From Letharia columbiana (lineage: Eukaryota > Ascomycota > Lecanoromycetes > Lecanorales > Parmeliaceae), in contig NW_023501072.1 in assembly GCF_014066305.1 (NCBI RefSeq), forward strand, positions 1 through 64,000: DNA of 64,000 nucleotides. The letters run 5' to 3'. A model generated the notes under the pieces. That model was not told the origin of the DNA and searched no databases. It saw only the letters and a program-made list of their open reading frames with translations. Numbering within the stretch: position 1 is the stretch's first letter; every line of letters starts with the position of its first letter. Below are positions 1 to 14,412 of this stretch, piece after piece. The translations under genes and the position numbers were made by a program.

Positions 1-974
1 TGACTCAACCCTAACGTCGACGCGTTATAACGCCCTTCCCTACTTATATAATATAAAAGTTCTTCTTATATATAATATATTAAATACTATTCTACTTATA
101 ACGCGTAAAAAAAAATTAAAATAATTCTATATTATTAAATAATATAATTTTTATTTTCTAATTTTAAAAAAAAATAATTTTATAATAAAATAAAATAAAT
201 TTAAATATAAAAATCTTAAATATATTATAGTTAATTATAAATTTAATATTATTATACTTTTTAATTAAATTAATTCACTAACTCTTTTTAAAAAAAATTA
301 TTTAATTAATTATTTAATTTAATATTTTATAAAAAAAATAAGAGAAAAAATTTTAATAAATAAATATAAAGAGTATTATAAAGAATATTATAGAGAATAT
401 TATAAAGAAATTAAATAATAATAAAATTATTATTATTAAAATACGACTTAACTCTTTAAAATTTTATATTATATACTTTTTATACTTTTATATTAAATTT
501 TTATTTAATAAATAAAAACTATTATTATAATTTAATTTATTATCTCTATTATATTAATATAATATATTTATATAATAATATTATAAGAGAATAATTTATT
601 ATAATAATTATAAGTAATTAAATCTTTATAAAAGAAATATTAAATAATATATATTTAAATAAATTAAAATTATTTAATATCTATAGCTATTTTATTATTT
701 AAAAATATTTATTATAATAAAAGATATTATAGATTTTTTTATATATAATTATTATAAATTAATTTTTTATATTTAATATATCTTTCTAATTAAATCTAAT
801 ATATTTCTCTTTATATATATATATTTATATATTATATAAATTAAATTAATTTTATAATAATAGAAATAAATTAAAAATATATAATAAGCGATTAAAATTC
901 GATTTAATTTAGAATAGAGATTAAAATTTAATTTAATTTAAAAAAAATTAACTTTATAAATTTAATTTATATAT
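1..974. other. AT-saturated DNA, no gene
   Basis: Almost pure A/T with scattered CG dinucleotides and practically no CA or TG, the end state expected after repeat-induced point mutation. All frames are full of stops. I see no RNA gene and no recognisable protein trace. It leads directly into the 18-bp satellite that follows. Confidence 0.8.
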
Positions 975-3900
975 CTTTATTTATAGAAATATAATAAAAT
1001 ATAAAAATATAAAAATATAAAAATATATAGAAATATAATAATATATAGAAATATAATAGTATATAGAAATATAACGATATATAAAAATATAATAATATAT
1101 ATAAAGAAGACGATATATATAAATATAGAAATATTATAATATATAGAAATATTATAATATATAGAAATATTATAATATAAAGAAATATAACGATATATAG
1201 AACGAAGACGATATATAGAAATTTAAGAGCGTTTTATAGAAATATTACAATATATAGAAATATAATAATATATAGAAATATAACGACGTATAGAAATATA
1301 ACGATATATAGAAATATAACAACGTATATAAAGATAACGACGTATATAAATATAACGGCGTATATAAAAATATAACTATATATAAAAAGAAATATTATAA
1401 GCGTATATAAAGAAGATAATATATAGAAATATTACGATGTATAGAAAGAAGATAATATATAGAAATATTATAATATATAGAAAGAATGACGTATATAAAA
1501 GAAGATATATATAGAAATATTATAGCGTATAGAAATATAACGACGTATATAAAGAAGACGGCGTATAGAAATATAACGGCGTATAGAAATATAATAGCGT
1601 ATATAAAGAATAACGGCGTATAGAAATATAACGACGTATAGAAATATAACATATATAGAAATATTATAGCGTATAGAAAGAAGACGATATATATAAAGAA
1701 GACGACATATAGAAATATTACGGCGTATAGAAATATAACGATATATATAAAGATACATAACGTATATAAAGATAACGACGTATATAAATATATCGGCGTA
1801 TAGAAATATATCGGCGTATATAAAAATATAACGTATATATAAAATATAACGGCGTATAGAAATATAACGGCGTATATAAATATAACGGCGTATATAAATA
1901 TAACGGCGTATAGAAATATATAGAAATATAACGGCGTATATAAAGATAACGGCGATATATAAATATAACGGCGTATATAAAATAATAATATATATAAAGA
2001 TAACGGCGTATATAAAGATAATAACGTATATAAAGATATCGACGTATATAAAGATATCGACGTATATAAGAGATAACGACGTATATAAATATAACGACGT
2101 ATATAAATATAATAACGACGTATATAAAGATAACTATATATAAATATAATAGCGTATATAAATATAAGGTTATATATATAAATATAAGGCGTATATAAAT
2201 ATAACGGCGTATATAAAAAAGACGATATATATAAAAAGAATAGCGTATATAAAGAAGACGGCGTATATAAAGAAGACGACGTATAGAAATATAACGGCGT
2301 ATAGAAATATAACGATATATAGAAATATATATATAGAAATATAATAGTATAAAATATAATAGCGTATATAAAGAAGACGGCGTATAGAAATATTACGATA
2401 TATAGAAATATTACGATATATAGAAATATTATAATATATAGAAAAATATTACGATATATAGAAAGAAGATAATATTTAAAAAGATAACGATATATAAAAA
2501 TATAAATAGTATATAGAAATATAAAAGTATATAAAATTATAATAGTATATAAGAATATAAAAATATATAAAAAATATAATAGTATATATAAAGAAGATAA
2601 TATATAGAAAAAATATATATAAAGAAGATAATATATATAAAGAAGATAAAATATATAATAATAATAATATATATAAAGAAGATAGTATATAGAAATATAA
2701 TATTATATATAAAAAAGATAATATATAGAAATATAATAATATATAAAAAGAAGATAATATATATAATAATTATAAGATATATATAAAAGATAAGATATAG
2801 AAATAGAATAATATATAAAAAGAAAAGAATATATATAAAAATAATAATATATAAATATATTAAGATAATATAAATAAGATTAATAATATATATAAAGATA
2901 ATATTATAAATATAGAAGATAATATATATAGTTATAATAATATATAAAAATATATTAATATATAAAAAAGAAGATAGTATATAAAAAGAAGATAGTATAT
3001 AAAAATATAATAATATATATAAAGAAGATAATAAATAGAAATATAATAATATATATAAAGAAGATAATATATATAAAAAAAAAAAAAAAAAGACGATATA
3101 TAGAAAGAAGATAGTATATATAAAGAAAATAATATAAAGAAATAAAATAATATATAGAAAGAAGATAATATATAGAAAGAAGTTAATATATATAAAGAAA
3201 ATAGTATATAAAAAGAAAATAATATATATAAAGAAAATAGCGTATAGAAATATAATAATATATATAAAGATAATAATATATAGAAATATAACGGCGTAAA
3301 TAAAGAAGACGATATATAGAAATATAACGGCGTATAAAAATATTACGACGTATAGAAATATTACGATATATATAAAGATATTAATATATATAAAGATATC
3401 GACGTATATAAACTTATAAAGATATCGACGTATATAAAGATATCGACGTATATAAAGAAGATAATATATATAAAGAAGACGTACGTATAGAAATATAACG
3501 GTGTATATATAAATATAGAAATATAACGGCGTATAGAAATATAACGATATATAAAGATATATAAAAATATAACGGCGTATAGAAATATAATAGCGTATAT
3601 AAAGAAGACGACGTATAGAAATATTACGATATATAGAAATATTATAATATATAGAAATATTACGATATATAGAAATATTATAATATATAGAAAGAAGATA
3701 ATATTTAGAAAGATAACGATATATAAAATATAATAATATATAGAAATATAAAAGTATATAAAATTATAATAATATATAAGAATATAATAGCGTATAAAAA
3801 TATAATAGTATATATAAAGAAGTTAATATATAGAAAAATAACGATATATATAAAGAAGATAATATATATAAAGAAGATAAAATATATAATAATAATAATA

Positions 3901-4085
3901 TATATAAAGAAGATAGTATATAGAAATATAATAATAAATAGAAATATAGCGATATATAAAAATATAAAAATATATATAAAATATAATAATATATAAAAAG
4001 AAGATAATATATATAATAATAATAATATATATAAAGAAGATAATATATAGAAATATAATAATATATAGAAGAATTATAATTTATA
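975..4085. repeat. 18-bp minisatellite, about 3.1 kb
   Basis: Degenerate tandem repeats with a basic period of 18 bp, for example CGGCGTATAGAAATATAA, alternating with variants containing TATATAAAGAAGA. Period 18 equals six codons, so spurious open frames on the minus strand translate to a six-residue repeat of the type AVIFLY. Units between about 1,300 and 2,400 and 3,290 and 3,660 keep CG-rich variants (GGCGTATA), whereas the outer parts are pure A/T. That is consistent with mutation acting on a once homogeneous array. No coding function is inferred. Confidence 0.85.
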
Positions 4086-4478
4086 AAAATATTTATTATT
4101 ATTATTATTATTATTACTATTTTAAATTTTAATTCTAAAATTATTAAAATATTTAATATTTAATTTTTTTTTAAACTATTAAAGTAACTAATATATTATT
4201 TTAATAATAGATTTTATATTATCTATATTATCTATAAACTTCTTTAAATATTTAAATTCTAATTTAAATAAGATAAATTACTTATTAATTACTTTTCTAT
4301 TAATTATATTTAAATCTATTATTATTCTTTATAATTATAGAAATAAAGTTAACTTTATTAATATTAACTTTATAATCTATATTAATCTCTTATAATATTC
4401 TCTTATATTAAATCTATTAATAGTTTATTATTATTTTTATAATCTTTTAAAAGATTTAAATTTAATTTAATTTAATAT
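4086..4478. other. AT-rich spacer between two satellite tracts
   Basis: Non-repetitive A/T DNA separating two tracts of the same 18-bp satellite. All frames have stops and I recognise nothing in it. It may be a mutated insertion that split one original array. Confidence 0.5.
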
Positions 4479-5265
4479 AATATTATATAAAAAAGAAATA
4501 TTATATAAAAAAGAAATAATATATATAGATATAATAATATATATAAAAGAAATAATATATATAAAGATAATAGTAAATATAAAGAAGACGGCGTATATTA
4601 AGAAGATAGCGTATATAAAGAAAACGTACGTATAGATATTTAATAATATATATAAAGACGGCGTATAAAGATATAACGATATATATAAAGAAGAAGACTT
4701 ATATAAAGAAAACGACGTATATAAATTTAATAGTATATATAAAGAAGACGACGTATAGAGATATAACGATATATATAAAGATAACGGCGTATAGAAAGAT
4801 AACGACGTATATAAAGATATCGACGTATATTAAGATATCGACGTATATAAAAAAGACGACGTATAGAAAGATAACGGCGTATAGAAAGAAAGAATACGGC
4901 GTATAGAAATATAACGGCGTATAGAAATATAACGGCGTATATAAAAAAAACGGCGTATATAAAGATAACGGCGTATAGAAAGATAACGGCGTATATAAAG
5001 ATATCGGCGTATATTAAGATATCGGCGTATATAAAAAAAAGACGACGTATATAAAGATAACGACGTATAGAAATATTACGGCGTATATAAAGATAACGAC
5101 GTATATAAAGATAACGCGTATATATAGAAATATAACGATATATAGAAATATAACGATATATATAAATAGATAAGACGATATAGATAAATATAATAATATA
5201 TATAAATATAATAATATATAAAAGAGATAATATATATAAATAAGATAGTATATATAAATATAATT
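4479..5265. repeat. 18-bp minisatellite, second tract
   Basis: Same family as the tract at 975-4,085: units such as GTATATAAAGATAACGGC and GTATAGAAATATAACGGC, with CG-rich variants kept in the middle (about 4,580-5,110) and eroded A/T variants at both ends. The shared unit says the two tracts are one family that was split or duplicated. Confidence 0.85.
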
Positions 5266-5815
5266 TTTACTATAAACGATAGTCTTTTTTCTATTAAGAT
5301 TATTATTATTTAAATTAATTAATAAAAAGTATATAAGAAAATAGAGAGTATTTTAAAAAGATAGAAAAATAAGTAATAGAAGATTAATATAAAGAATCGC
5401 TATAAGCGAATAATCTCTATTATTTATAAATAGTTATTTAAAAAGTAAACTAAGCTATTATCTAAAACGACTTATAGATATACTTCTACGCTATCGATTT
5501 AATTAATATTATATTATCTATTAATCTCGCTATTCGTCTATTAATAGTCTTAATTAATATCGACTATTCGATATTCTATAAAGAAAATTATTAATAATTA
5601 TTTATTATTAATTTAAAGTTTAATAACTACGACTTAAAAGCGATTCGAATAATCTCTATTAATTAAATCGTATTATTTTAATACTTTCTATCTTATAGAA
5701 ATTAGAATTAGAGTTATAGAATAATTATTTCTATTATTTTAAAGTAAAGTATCTTTTATAGCGCTTTAATTAATTAAGAGATAAGTATATTAAATAATTA
5801 TAAAGAAATTATATT
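5266..5815. other. RIP-degraded repeat DNA
   Basis: Stop-filled A/T-rich DNA between two different satellites. CG dinucleotides are present, CA and TG nearly absent. It reads like mutated coding DNA of a transposon, but I cannot assign a family. Confidence 0.5.
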
Positions 5816-6592
5816 ATTTATATATTTAATTACTTATAATACTTACTTATAATAATTACTTACTTATAATACTTACTTACTTATAATACTTACTTACTTA
5901 TAATACTTACTTATCTATAATACTTATTTACTTACTTATTTATAATACTTACTTACTTATAATACTTACTTACTTATAATACTTATTTACTTATAATACT
6001 TACTTACTTATAATACTTACTTTCTTATAATACTTACTTATATATAATACTTACTTATAATACTTATTTACTTATTTATAATACTTATTTATATATAATA
6101 CTTACTTATAATACTTTACTTACTTATTTATAATACTTATTTACTTATAATACTTATTTATATATAATACTTACTTATAATACTTACTTATTTTACTTTA
6201 TTATATTTACTTACTTATAATACTTATTTATATATAATATTTACTTATAATACTTAATTACTTATAATACTTATTTACTATATAATACTTTACTTTTTTA
6301 TAATACTTACTTACTTCTTATATTACTTACTTTTACTTTACTTACTTATTTTTACTTACTTATAATACTTACTTACTTACTTACTTATAATACTTACTTA
6401 CTTATATATTTACTTATTTATTTACTTATAATACTTATTTACTTATAATACTTATTTACTTATAATACTTACTTATAATACTTACTTACTTATAATACTT
6501 ATTTATATATAATACTTACTTATAATACTTACTTACTTATTTATAATACTTACTTACTTATTTATAATACTTACTTATTTATTTATATTACT
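5816..6592. repeat. ACTT-rich satellite (TAATACTTACTTACTTA units)
   Basis: Tandem array of short units, roughly 13-19 bp, built from ATAATACTTACTTACTTAT with variable numbers of the tetranucleotide ACTT. The unit differs completely from the 18-bp family upstream. Length variation arises mostly by gain or loss of the ACTT step. No open frame of note and no sign of spacers. Confidence 0.85.
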
Positions 6593-7400
6593 ATAGCGAT
6601 ATTTTAATATCTATAACTCGATATCGAGCTATTACTTTTAAAGATCTACGATTTAAATCTAACTATAGTTAAAAAACTTCTATAAAAAAAAAATATAAAC
6701 TTTATTCTAAAGAACTATATTAATTATATAATATATTTTAATTAATAAAGTTATTTTTCTACGACTATTCTAATATATATATATTATAAAATATAAATAT
6801 ATATATATATTAATAGTCGAGTTTTTTATAAGTAATATTTTTAATTATTAAACTATATAAGCTAATTATTATTTCGAAGACTACTTTACTATATAAATTA
6901 CGAATAAAAATTTAGTCTTCTAATATATCTATCTATATCGACGTATATTCTATAGTCTATATATATATATAGCTTTATTTATAAGTTATATTCATCGTAA
7001 TAAGTAAGTCTAGTTACTATAAAGTAGATATAAGTATTAAATAGAATATTTATACGCTAGTAGCTAAGCGAGCTTCTTTATTTCTAATTAATCTAATATC
7101 TCTAATTTAAGATTATTTAATTTTAAACTTAAGCGATAAATAGTAATATATATAAATATCGAGGTCTATAAGTATAAAGCTTCTATAATTATTATAAAGT
7201 TATTATTACTAATTAAAAAGTAAGCTATAATTAAGATAGATAGCTTTAAAATCTTTAATTAAATATTACTTCGTTAATATTAAGTTAATTTATATAATTT
7301 CGAACTCTAAACTATATTATAGAATACGCGCTATAATTTATACTCTTTAGAATCTAAATTAATTATCTTAATATAAAGTAATAATATAAAATAGACGAAA

Positions 7401-7428
7401 ATGAAAAATGAAAAATGGAAAATGAATT
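7401..7428. repeat. 7-bp microsatellite (ATGAAAA)n
   Basis: Four ATG-starting units at 7,401, 7,408, 7,415 and 7,422 (ATGAAAA type, one with GG). It holds four TpG dinucleotides within about 25 bp, whereas TpG is almost missing from the surrounding kilobases. Confidence 0.7.
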
Positions 7429-10400
7429 TTTAATAATTAACTTTCTACTTTAAATAGATTATTATAGTTTATATAATAAGAGATTATAGTATATAGAATA
7501 GAAAGACTTAAAAGCTATATTAAAAAAAATAAAGTTATATTAAAAAAAGATAGATATCTTTAATTATTTTAAAATACTATCTTATATATATTTTATATAC
7601 TCTTTTTATTTTAGAATTATTAGATCTTAATTAAATTACTAGATCTTAATTAATTAAAATCTATATCTTAATTTTATATATAAGAAAAGTTTATTATTAC
7701 GCGTATAGTCTATATTATTATTTATTATTATTAAACTTAATTAAATAAAAGTTTAAAAAAGAGATTTTAAATCTTTACTCGATATAATATATTCGATATA
7801 AAAATTATTCGTTTAAGTTAAAGTCTTTAAATAAGATTAAGAGATATTCTTTTTAATTTAATATCGTTTAGCTTAATTTTTTAGAATATAATTTTAAAAA
7901 ACTCTTCTTATAATTAAGACTCTTCTTATTATCTCTATATCGCTATTTATATAAATTATTAAATTATATATTATTATAGCGTCGAGTTAATTAAAATTAA
8001 ATTTATATCTTCTTTTCTTATTTAACGCTCTATCTTCGCTTTATTTAAGTATTTAATATTATATAAATAAACTAAAGTAGAGAAAGAGTTAGTAATATTT
8101 TACGAGTTTATAATAAAAAATCTTTATCTATTCTTTTCTTATATTTCGAATAATATATTTTCGCTTAATCTTCTCGCTAATAATAATAAATAGAATATAA
8201 TAAAACTTTAAAAGAATATACTTTCGCTTATCGCTTTATTTATTATTCTTATTAAAGAGAAAGATAATTATTTTTTATAGTATCTTAAACTTTAAAGCGT
8301 TATTATCGTTAATAGCGAGATTCTTTTTATATAATTCTTTAAAAGAATTATAATAGAGAAAGATATTAGTTCTCTATACGATAGTAGCTAGCTTTCTTAA
8401 TTATTTATTAAAATTTATTTAAATAGACTTTTTTTTAATAATATTATATTATAAGCGATAAAGTATAATATAAGTAATCGTAATTAAGATATATTTTTAT
8501 TTTTCGATAATTAAAGTTTATAATAGCTATTCTATTAAACGTTTAATAAATTATAAATTCACTTTAAAAGATTTAATCTTTATCTAAATTAAATAGCTTT
8601 TATATTTATAATATAAGACTTTATTATTAAAGAGTATCTAAGTTTAATACTATTTTCTTTATCGAAATTACTTTTAATTAATAAGATTCTTAAATTAATA
8701 ATAGTTATAATCTCTTAAGACGATTTAAAACTCTAGATCTTATTAAGTATTATTTATATCGAGATTCTCTCTTCTATTTTAGAAAAGTACGCCTTTTTAA
8801 TATAGATTAAAAGTATTAATATAGTACTCGAGAAGTCGAAGCGCTATAATTATTAGACTCGTTATATCTTAAAAAATTTATTTATATTAATACTTAAATC
8901 AAATCTACTTAAATATCTAAATAAACTTATTTATATTAAATTATAGAAATCAATAGAAGAATTAGATTAAGACTTAATAGATATAAAAAGATATATCGAT
9001 AAGTCGATTATAAATAGCTCTTTAAATTTATAATACGAGTTCGTCTTATATTATATTTATAATCTTCTTCGCGACTTAAATCTCTTCTTATATCGATTAT
9101 AAGTTTTATCGAGCTTTTTAAAGTATATAATCTATTTAAGTCTTATAATAAAGATAAACTTTAATAATATACTCGATATTATAATTAATTAATTATACTA
9201 TTATAATCGCGATTTAATAAATATTTAAATTAAGAATAAGCTCTTTTAAATCTAGAGAGATAAAAGAATAAATCTTAATAGCGTTAAAGATATTCTTTTA
9301 AAAGTTATAGAGCTAAATATAGAGAATATCTCCGCGTATTAAGATAAATTCTTTATTAGAAATAAATATTAAGTTTAAGATTTATTTTAATAACGTAGAA
9401 GTATAAAAGATATAAATTTCGCGATTATAGCCTTTATATATAATATTAAAATAAAATTAAACGTAGTATTCGCGAAAGAAGAATACTTATAATATTTATT
9501 CGCTTAAAGCGATCTAGGCGATCTTAAAAGATTTATAATAATATAAATAGATTATTTTCTTATTAATATCGATATAAAGATAATTCTTAAAAATATAATA
9601 AAGGTCTAATTTCTTAATAAATTATTTATTAAACTTAATAAGATAATCGAAAAGACTTTTCTCTCGAATTCTATACTATTATTTTATCTCTTTAATATTA
9701 AAGAAAATCTAATAATTCTAATAAAGTCGAAGTATAAAACTTTTTTTAATTTTTATATTAATCTCTTTTTAGATATTCTCTAAAAGAGAAGAAAGAAGAA
9801 AATATAAGATAGCTATCGTTAATTAATATTATACGCTATTAATATTATAAATCTTTATATAAAGGGCGCTAGCTATAAGCTTCGCTACTTTTAAATTATA
9901 TAATATCTTCTTAATTATATTAACTAAATTAATTTAATTTATCGCTAAAAAGATAATCTTATTTATTTAAATCGTTAGCTCTTAATTAGTTAAATTCTAA
10001 AATCAAATTCTAATAATAAATAGATAAGAAAAGACGATATAGACGCTTAGATTAAGTATATTTATTATATATTCGAAATAATAATAAATAATATTACGAA
10101 TATTAAAAGAGAATAAAAGTTTATTTTAATTTATAGTTTTAATAAGACGCTAATTCTTTATATAAAGATCGCTCTTAATATTATAAATAGCTAACAAATA
10201 AGAGTTAAAGTTAATCTTATTTCGAGTAAAGATAAAAAAGTTTATAAAGTTTAAGAAGCTATTATAATTAAAGTTAACTTAAATTAAACTAAGTATAAAC
10301 TCATTAATATAAAAATAAATCTTAAAAGATATAGACGATATAGAGAATATATTAATAATTATCTCTTATAGCTACTTTACGATAGAAGCTTTCTATAATA

Positions 10401-10680
10401 AAATCTTATAATTCTAGAGAAGATTAAACTATTTAAATACGTCTATCTTATTAAGCGAATACTTTTAAATAGCTTCGAGGCTAATATACTCGCCTTTATA
10501 CTTCTTTATATATTAAACTTAATCGCGACGATAAGCGAAATTTCTATATTCTCGAAAAGCCGTTAATTATTTAATAATCTTCTTCGCGGCTTTAATATAA
10601 TATTACTTATTAAATAATATAGAGCTTAGACTCAATTAAATAATCTCTATTTAGAGAGTTATCTAGTCAATAACGAGTTC

Positions 10681-10746
10681 TTATTCTTATTCTTATTCTT
10701 ATTCTTATTCTTTTCTTATTCTTATTCTTCTTATTCTTATTCTTAT
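10681..10746. repeat. Hexanucleotide tract (TTATTC)n
   Basis: About eleven near-perfect TTATTC/TCTTAT steps with two small length variants. It is a simple repeat inside degraded transposon DNA. Confidence 0.8.
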
Positions 10747-12236
10747 CGAAATCGACTAATAAAGCGTTAAAACCGTTATCGATACTCTTTAAAGTCTATT
10801 AATTCGCGTCGAACTAAGTAGATATCTCGCTTATTTTTCTTTATTTCTCGAGTATAATAAGTATTTTTACTCTCGAAGAGATTAAAGCCGAGCGCTTTAA
10901 GAGTAGATTCTATTAAAATCTCGAAGAAGAAAGAGTTAATTATAAACTTACTAGCTCTTACTTCGTAATAAAAAAATCTTAATTCTAATTATATCGATCT
11001 ATATTTAATATTAGAAATATAATAAAAGAAGAATTAATAAATATATAAGTAGAAGATTAATTTATTTTTAAGATTAAGAAAGTAGATCTTAAGAAAGAAA
11101 AGGCTAGTCGCGAATATATTAACTCTTTCTTTAATATAATAAGACTTAAATTTTAATTATTTTAATTTATAATTATAATTAAAAATATATTTAAAGAAGA
11201 GTTAAGAAATAATAAAGTAGAAGATTAATATATCTTAATAAATAAAGTAGAGAATCTAAAGATAGAATAAGTAATTAATATAAATCTATTATTTAGATAT
11301 AAAGAGAGCTATTAATTTAGAATATACTCGATATTATTAATTAGATACTAACTATTATTAATAATAAAAAAGCTAATCGTCTAAAAACCTACGCGACTAT
11401 TATTATAATTATTATTAAATTTAAAATCTTAATATAACGTTATAGAACTTTAATTAAATAAAGAATTCGCTATATCTAGAGTTAATATAAGAATAAATTT
11501 AATTAATTAATCTTCGCTATAGCTACTTTTATTATCTAAGTTAATCTCAACTATATTATTATATATATAAATATTATCTACTTACTTCTACTCGAGATCT
11601 TTAATAAAATTAAGATTAATAAGATATAAATTAAGCTTTAAGAATATAGATAAAAAACTTAAATCTTAACTAGTCTAGCTTAAAACTTTATCTCGCTATA
11701 TTTATTAAATAATAAAGAGAATAACGTATTAAGCGCGTTAATAGAATCGATATTATTAAATACGATCTTAAGTCTACTATCTCTTATAAATTTTAATTAT
11801 TATCGAAGATTAAGAAAGTAGCGATTATTTATAATAAGGATTTAATATAAATAATATTATATTTAAATAAGATAAACGCTATAAATAGATAGTATAAATA
11901 GATAATATAAGTAAATAATATAAATAGAAGTAATACTTTAATAATAAAAGACGCGTAAAGAGTTAAGTAAATAACTTAAAGAGAGACTAGACGAGTAATA
12001 CGATATATCTTTATAATCCTCTAAGAATTATTTTTTAAATCTCGTCTCTAGCAATTAGATATTTTAGATAAAATAATAATTAAGTAGAAATATTATTAAG
12101 TGTAATTAATTTAATTCTCGAGTCTATCGAAACGCTCTATTTATAATAATATTCGTAGAAATTATAATTAGAATTTCGAATAAGAAAAGACTTATAATTT
12201 AAGTCGAAATTTATATTTAATTATATATATAATTTA

Positions 12237-12328
12237 AGAAATAAAGAATAATATAATAAAACGCTTATCTCTCTTATTAATCTAAGAAATAAAGAATAAT
12301 ATAATAAAACGCTTATCTCTCTTATTCT
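12237..12328. repeat. 46-bp tandem duplication
   Basis: The segment starting AAGAAATAAAGAATAATA and ending in CTTATCTCTCTTATT occurs twice in direct succession with a 46-bp step. The copies are nearly identical, so the duplication is recent relative to the mutation of the surrounding DNA. Confidence 0.7.
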
Positions 12329-14169
12329 TTATCGCCTATTTAAATATTAATACTAATTTCCTCTAAGTTAAATCTAATCGCTAATAAATATAAAGAGACT
12401 AATTACTACGTTATATTAACTCGATATATTACTTAACTTCTATAAAATTATATTAGAATTACGCGTTATATATAAGTAAATAACTTATAATAAGAATATT
12501 AATCTTTATAATATATAAATTTAATTATAATAATAATAAAAGTTATAAACTTAATACGCTATATTAGACTAGGCGTAATAGACTTCTATAATTACAATAT
12601 ATTAGTATCTATATATTCTATATTAATCGATAACTAATAGTAAGACTACTTATCTTAACTACGAATATTAAAAACTAGTAAAGAAGAGCTTATTAATAGA
12701 AATCTATCTTATACTCGTAATTAAGCTATCTTTAATATTACGCAATTAATATCTAAAAGTTTATAGATTTATATTATTTAATAAGATAAAGTTTTAATTA
12801 GAATTAAGATATAATTAATAATATAATAAAATATACTTAAGCGTAAGTAATTAGATAAATTATAAATAATATTAAATATTATTATTATTTAAAGAAAGAG
12901 TTTTTCGCGAAAGAAGCTTTAAAAGATTAAATTTTATATTATTAAGATCTAGCTAATTACGAGTTTAGTAGTTTTTTAAAGTTTAGATCTTATCTAATTA
13001 AGATCTAAATTATAGACTTAACACTCTTTTTACTATCCGCGTATTAGAAAATTATCGATATTTCTATACTAGATCTTTATAGATTAACGCTAATCTTATC
13101 TCGATAGTTATTCTTAATAATTATTTATTAAAATAGTATATTATTTAATTACGCGTATCTAATACTTCTAATAATTAATATTCTTTAACTATTATATCTC
13201 TTTATCTTATATATACTCTAACTCGAGTTTTATATCGTAATATAATTAAGTAAATTAAATAATAATAAATTAAGATTAAGATATAAGTTTTATTATAGCG
13301 CTTTTATAAATAAAAGTATAACGCTAATTCTTATTATTTATTTATAGATTTAACTAATTATAATAATAGAATTTCATATAAGTATTATTATTCGCTTTAA
13401 TTAAGTATATATTAGATAAGATAAATATATTTCTTAACTTATATAAATAACGTTCTTTTAATAATAGTTAATAATATAAGTTTAATCTTAAGTAATACGT
13501 TTAGCTAGATTAAGAATTCTATTTTCTTTAATTAATCGTTATATTATAGCGAAGCGAAAATTTTTAAATATAAATATATTTAAATTTAAAAATATAATCG
13601 AAGCTCTCTTAAATAGTTTATCTATCTCGATAAAAGATTAATTACTTTATTTATAATATAAATATTCGCTAGCTAATATAGACGTAATTAGAAAATATTT
13701 TAAAAATATTAAGAATTAAAGTATTTAAAGAGTTAAAGAAAAGTAATATCTCTATTATAAAGTCGACTAGATTAAAATTAAAGACTATTTATTAATATCT
13801 TATACGCTCTATTAAAAGATACTTATTAATACTATTAATAGGCTCTATAATAAATAAAAAGAGAAAGATTAGAAGAGCGATAATAGATATATTTATAAAA
13901 AAGATTAAAGTTAAAGCTAAATTAGATAAAGCGAAAAAGAAAAAAATAAAGTAGAAATTAAAATAAGATAATATCTTAAAGTTACGTCGCTAAGCGATTA
14001 ATCGCGAGTACGCTAATAGAGATTATACGCTAATAAAGATCTAGTAATTAATAACTTAATAAAGAAGAATAATATCTCGATATATAATACTCTTAATTCG
14101 CTTTTTATTAATATTAAGAAGTTTAAATCTATTTATATAATCTTTATCGCTTTAACGCTAAATATATTT

Positions 14170-14412
14170 AAGAATCTAGATAAAAACGTTTAAAGCTTTA
14201 TTCTACGATAAGACGTAATAAAGTAGAGATTTAATAATATTATATAATAATATCTATAGTAATATTATATATAAAGAAAGTATATATAAATAAGAATCTA
14301 GATAAAAACGTTTAAAGCTTTATTCTACGATAAGACGTAATAAAGTAGAGATTTAATAATATTATATAATTATATCTATAGTAATATTATATATAAAGAA
14401 ATTATTAATATT
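14170..14412. repeat. 121-bp tandem duplication
   Basis: The segment beginning AAGAATCTAGATAAAAACG at about 14,170 is repeated at about 14,292 with only a few changes, directly in tandem inside the first unit of the ~3-kb pair. Confidence 0.7.

Larger units (their letters stand above)
6593..13560. mobile_element. RIP-degraded transposon remains, family unresolved
   Basis: About 7 kb of stop-ridden A/T-rich DNA with regular CG content. Short stretches read like mutated coding sequence (charged and Leu/Ile-rich runs broken by TAA and TAG), but no domain could be named with confidence. Sub-features are a 7-bp microsatellite at 7,401-7,428, a TTATTC tract at 10,681-10,746 and a 46-bp tandem duplication near 12,237-12,328. 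Treat as repeat DNA, not as genes. Confidence 0.55.

Noticed and set aside
9..14. CCCTAA at the window start as a telomere
   Set aside because: Only one copy; no tandem TTAGGG/CCCTAA array.
1395..1758. Minus-strand open frames of 85 and 96 codons in the first satellite
   Set aside because: They translate to a six-residue repeat (FLYAVI-type) dictated by the 18-bp satellite; the frame is open only because the unit lacks stops.
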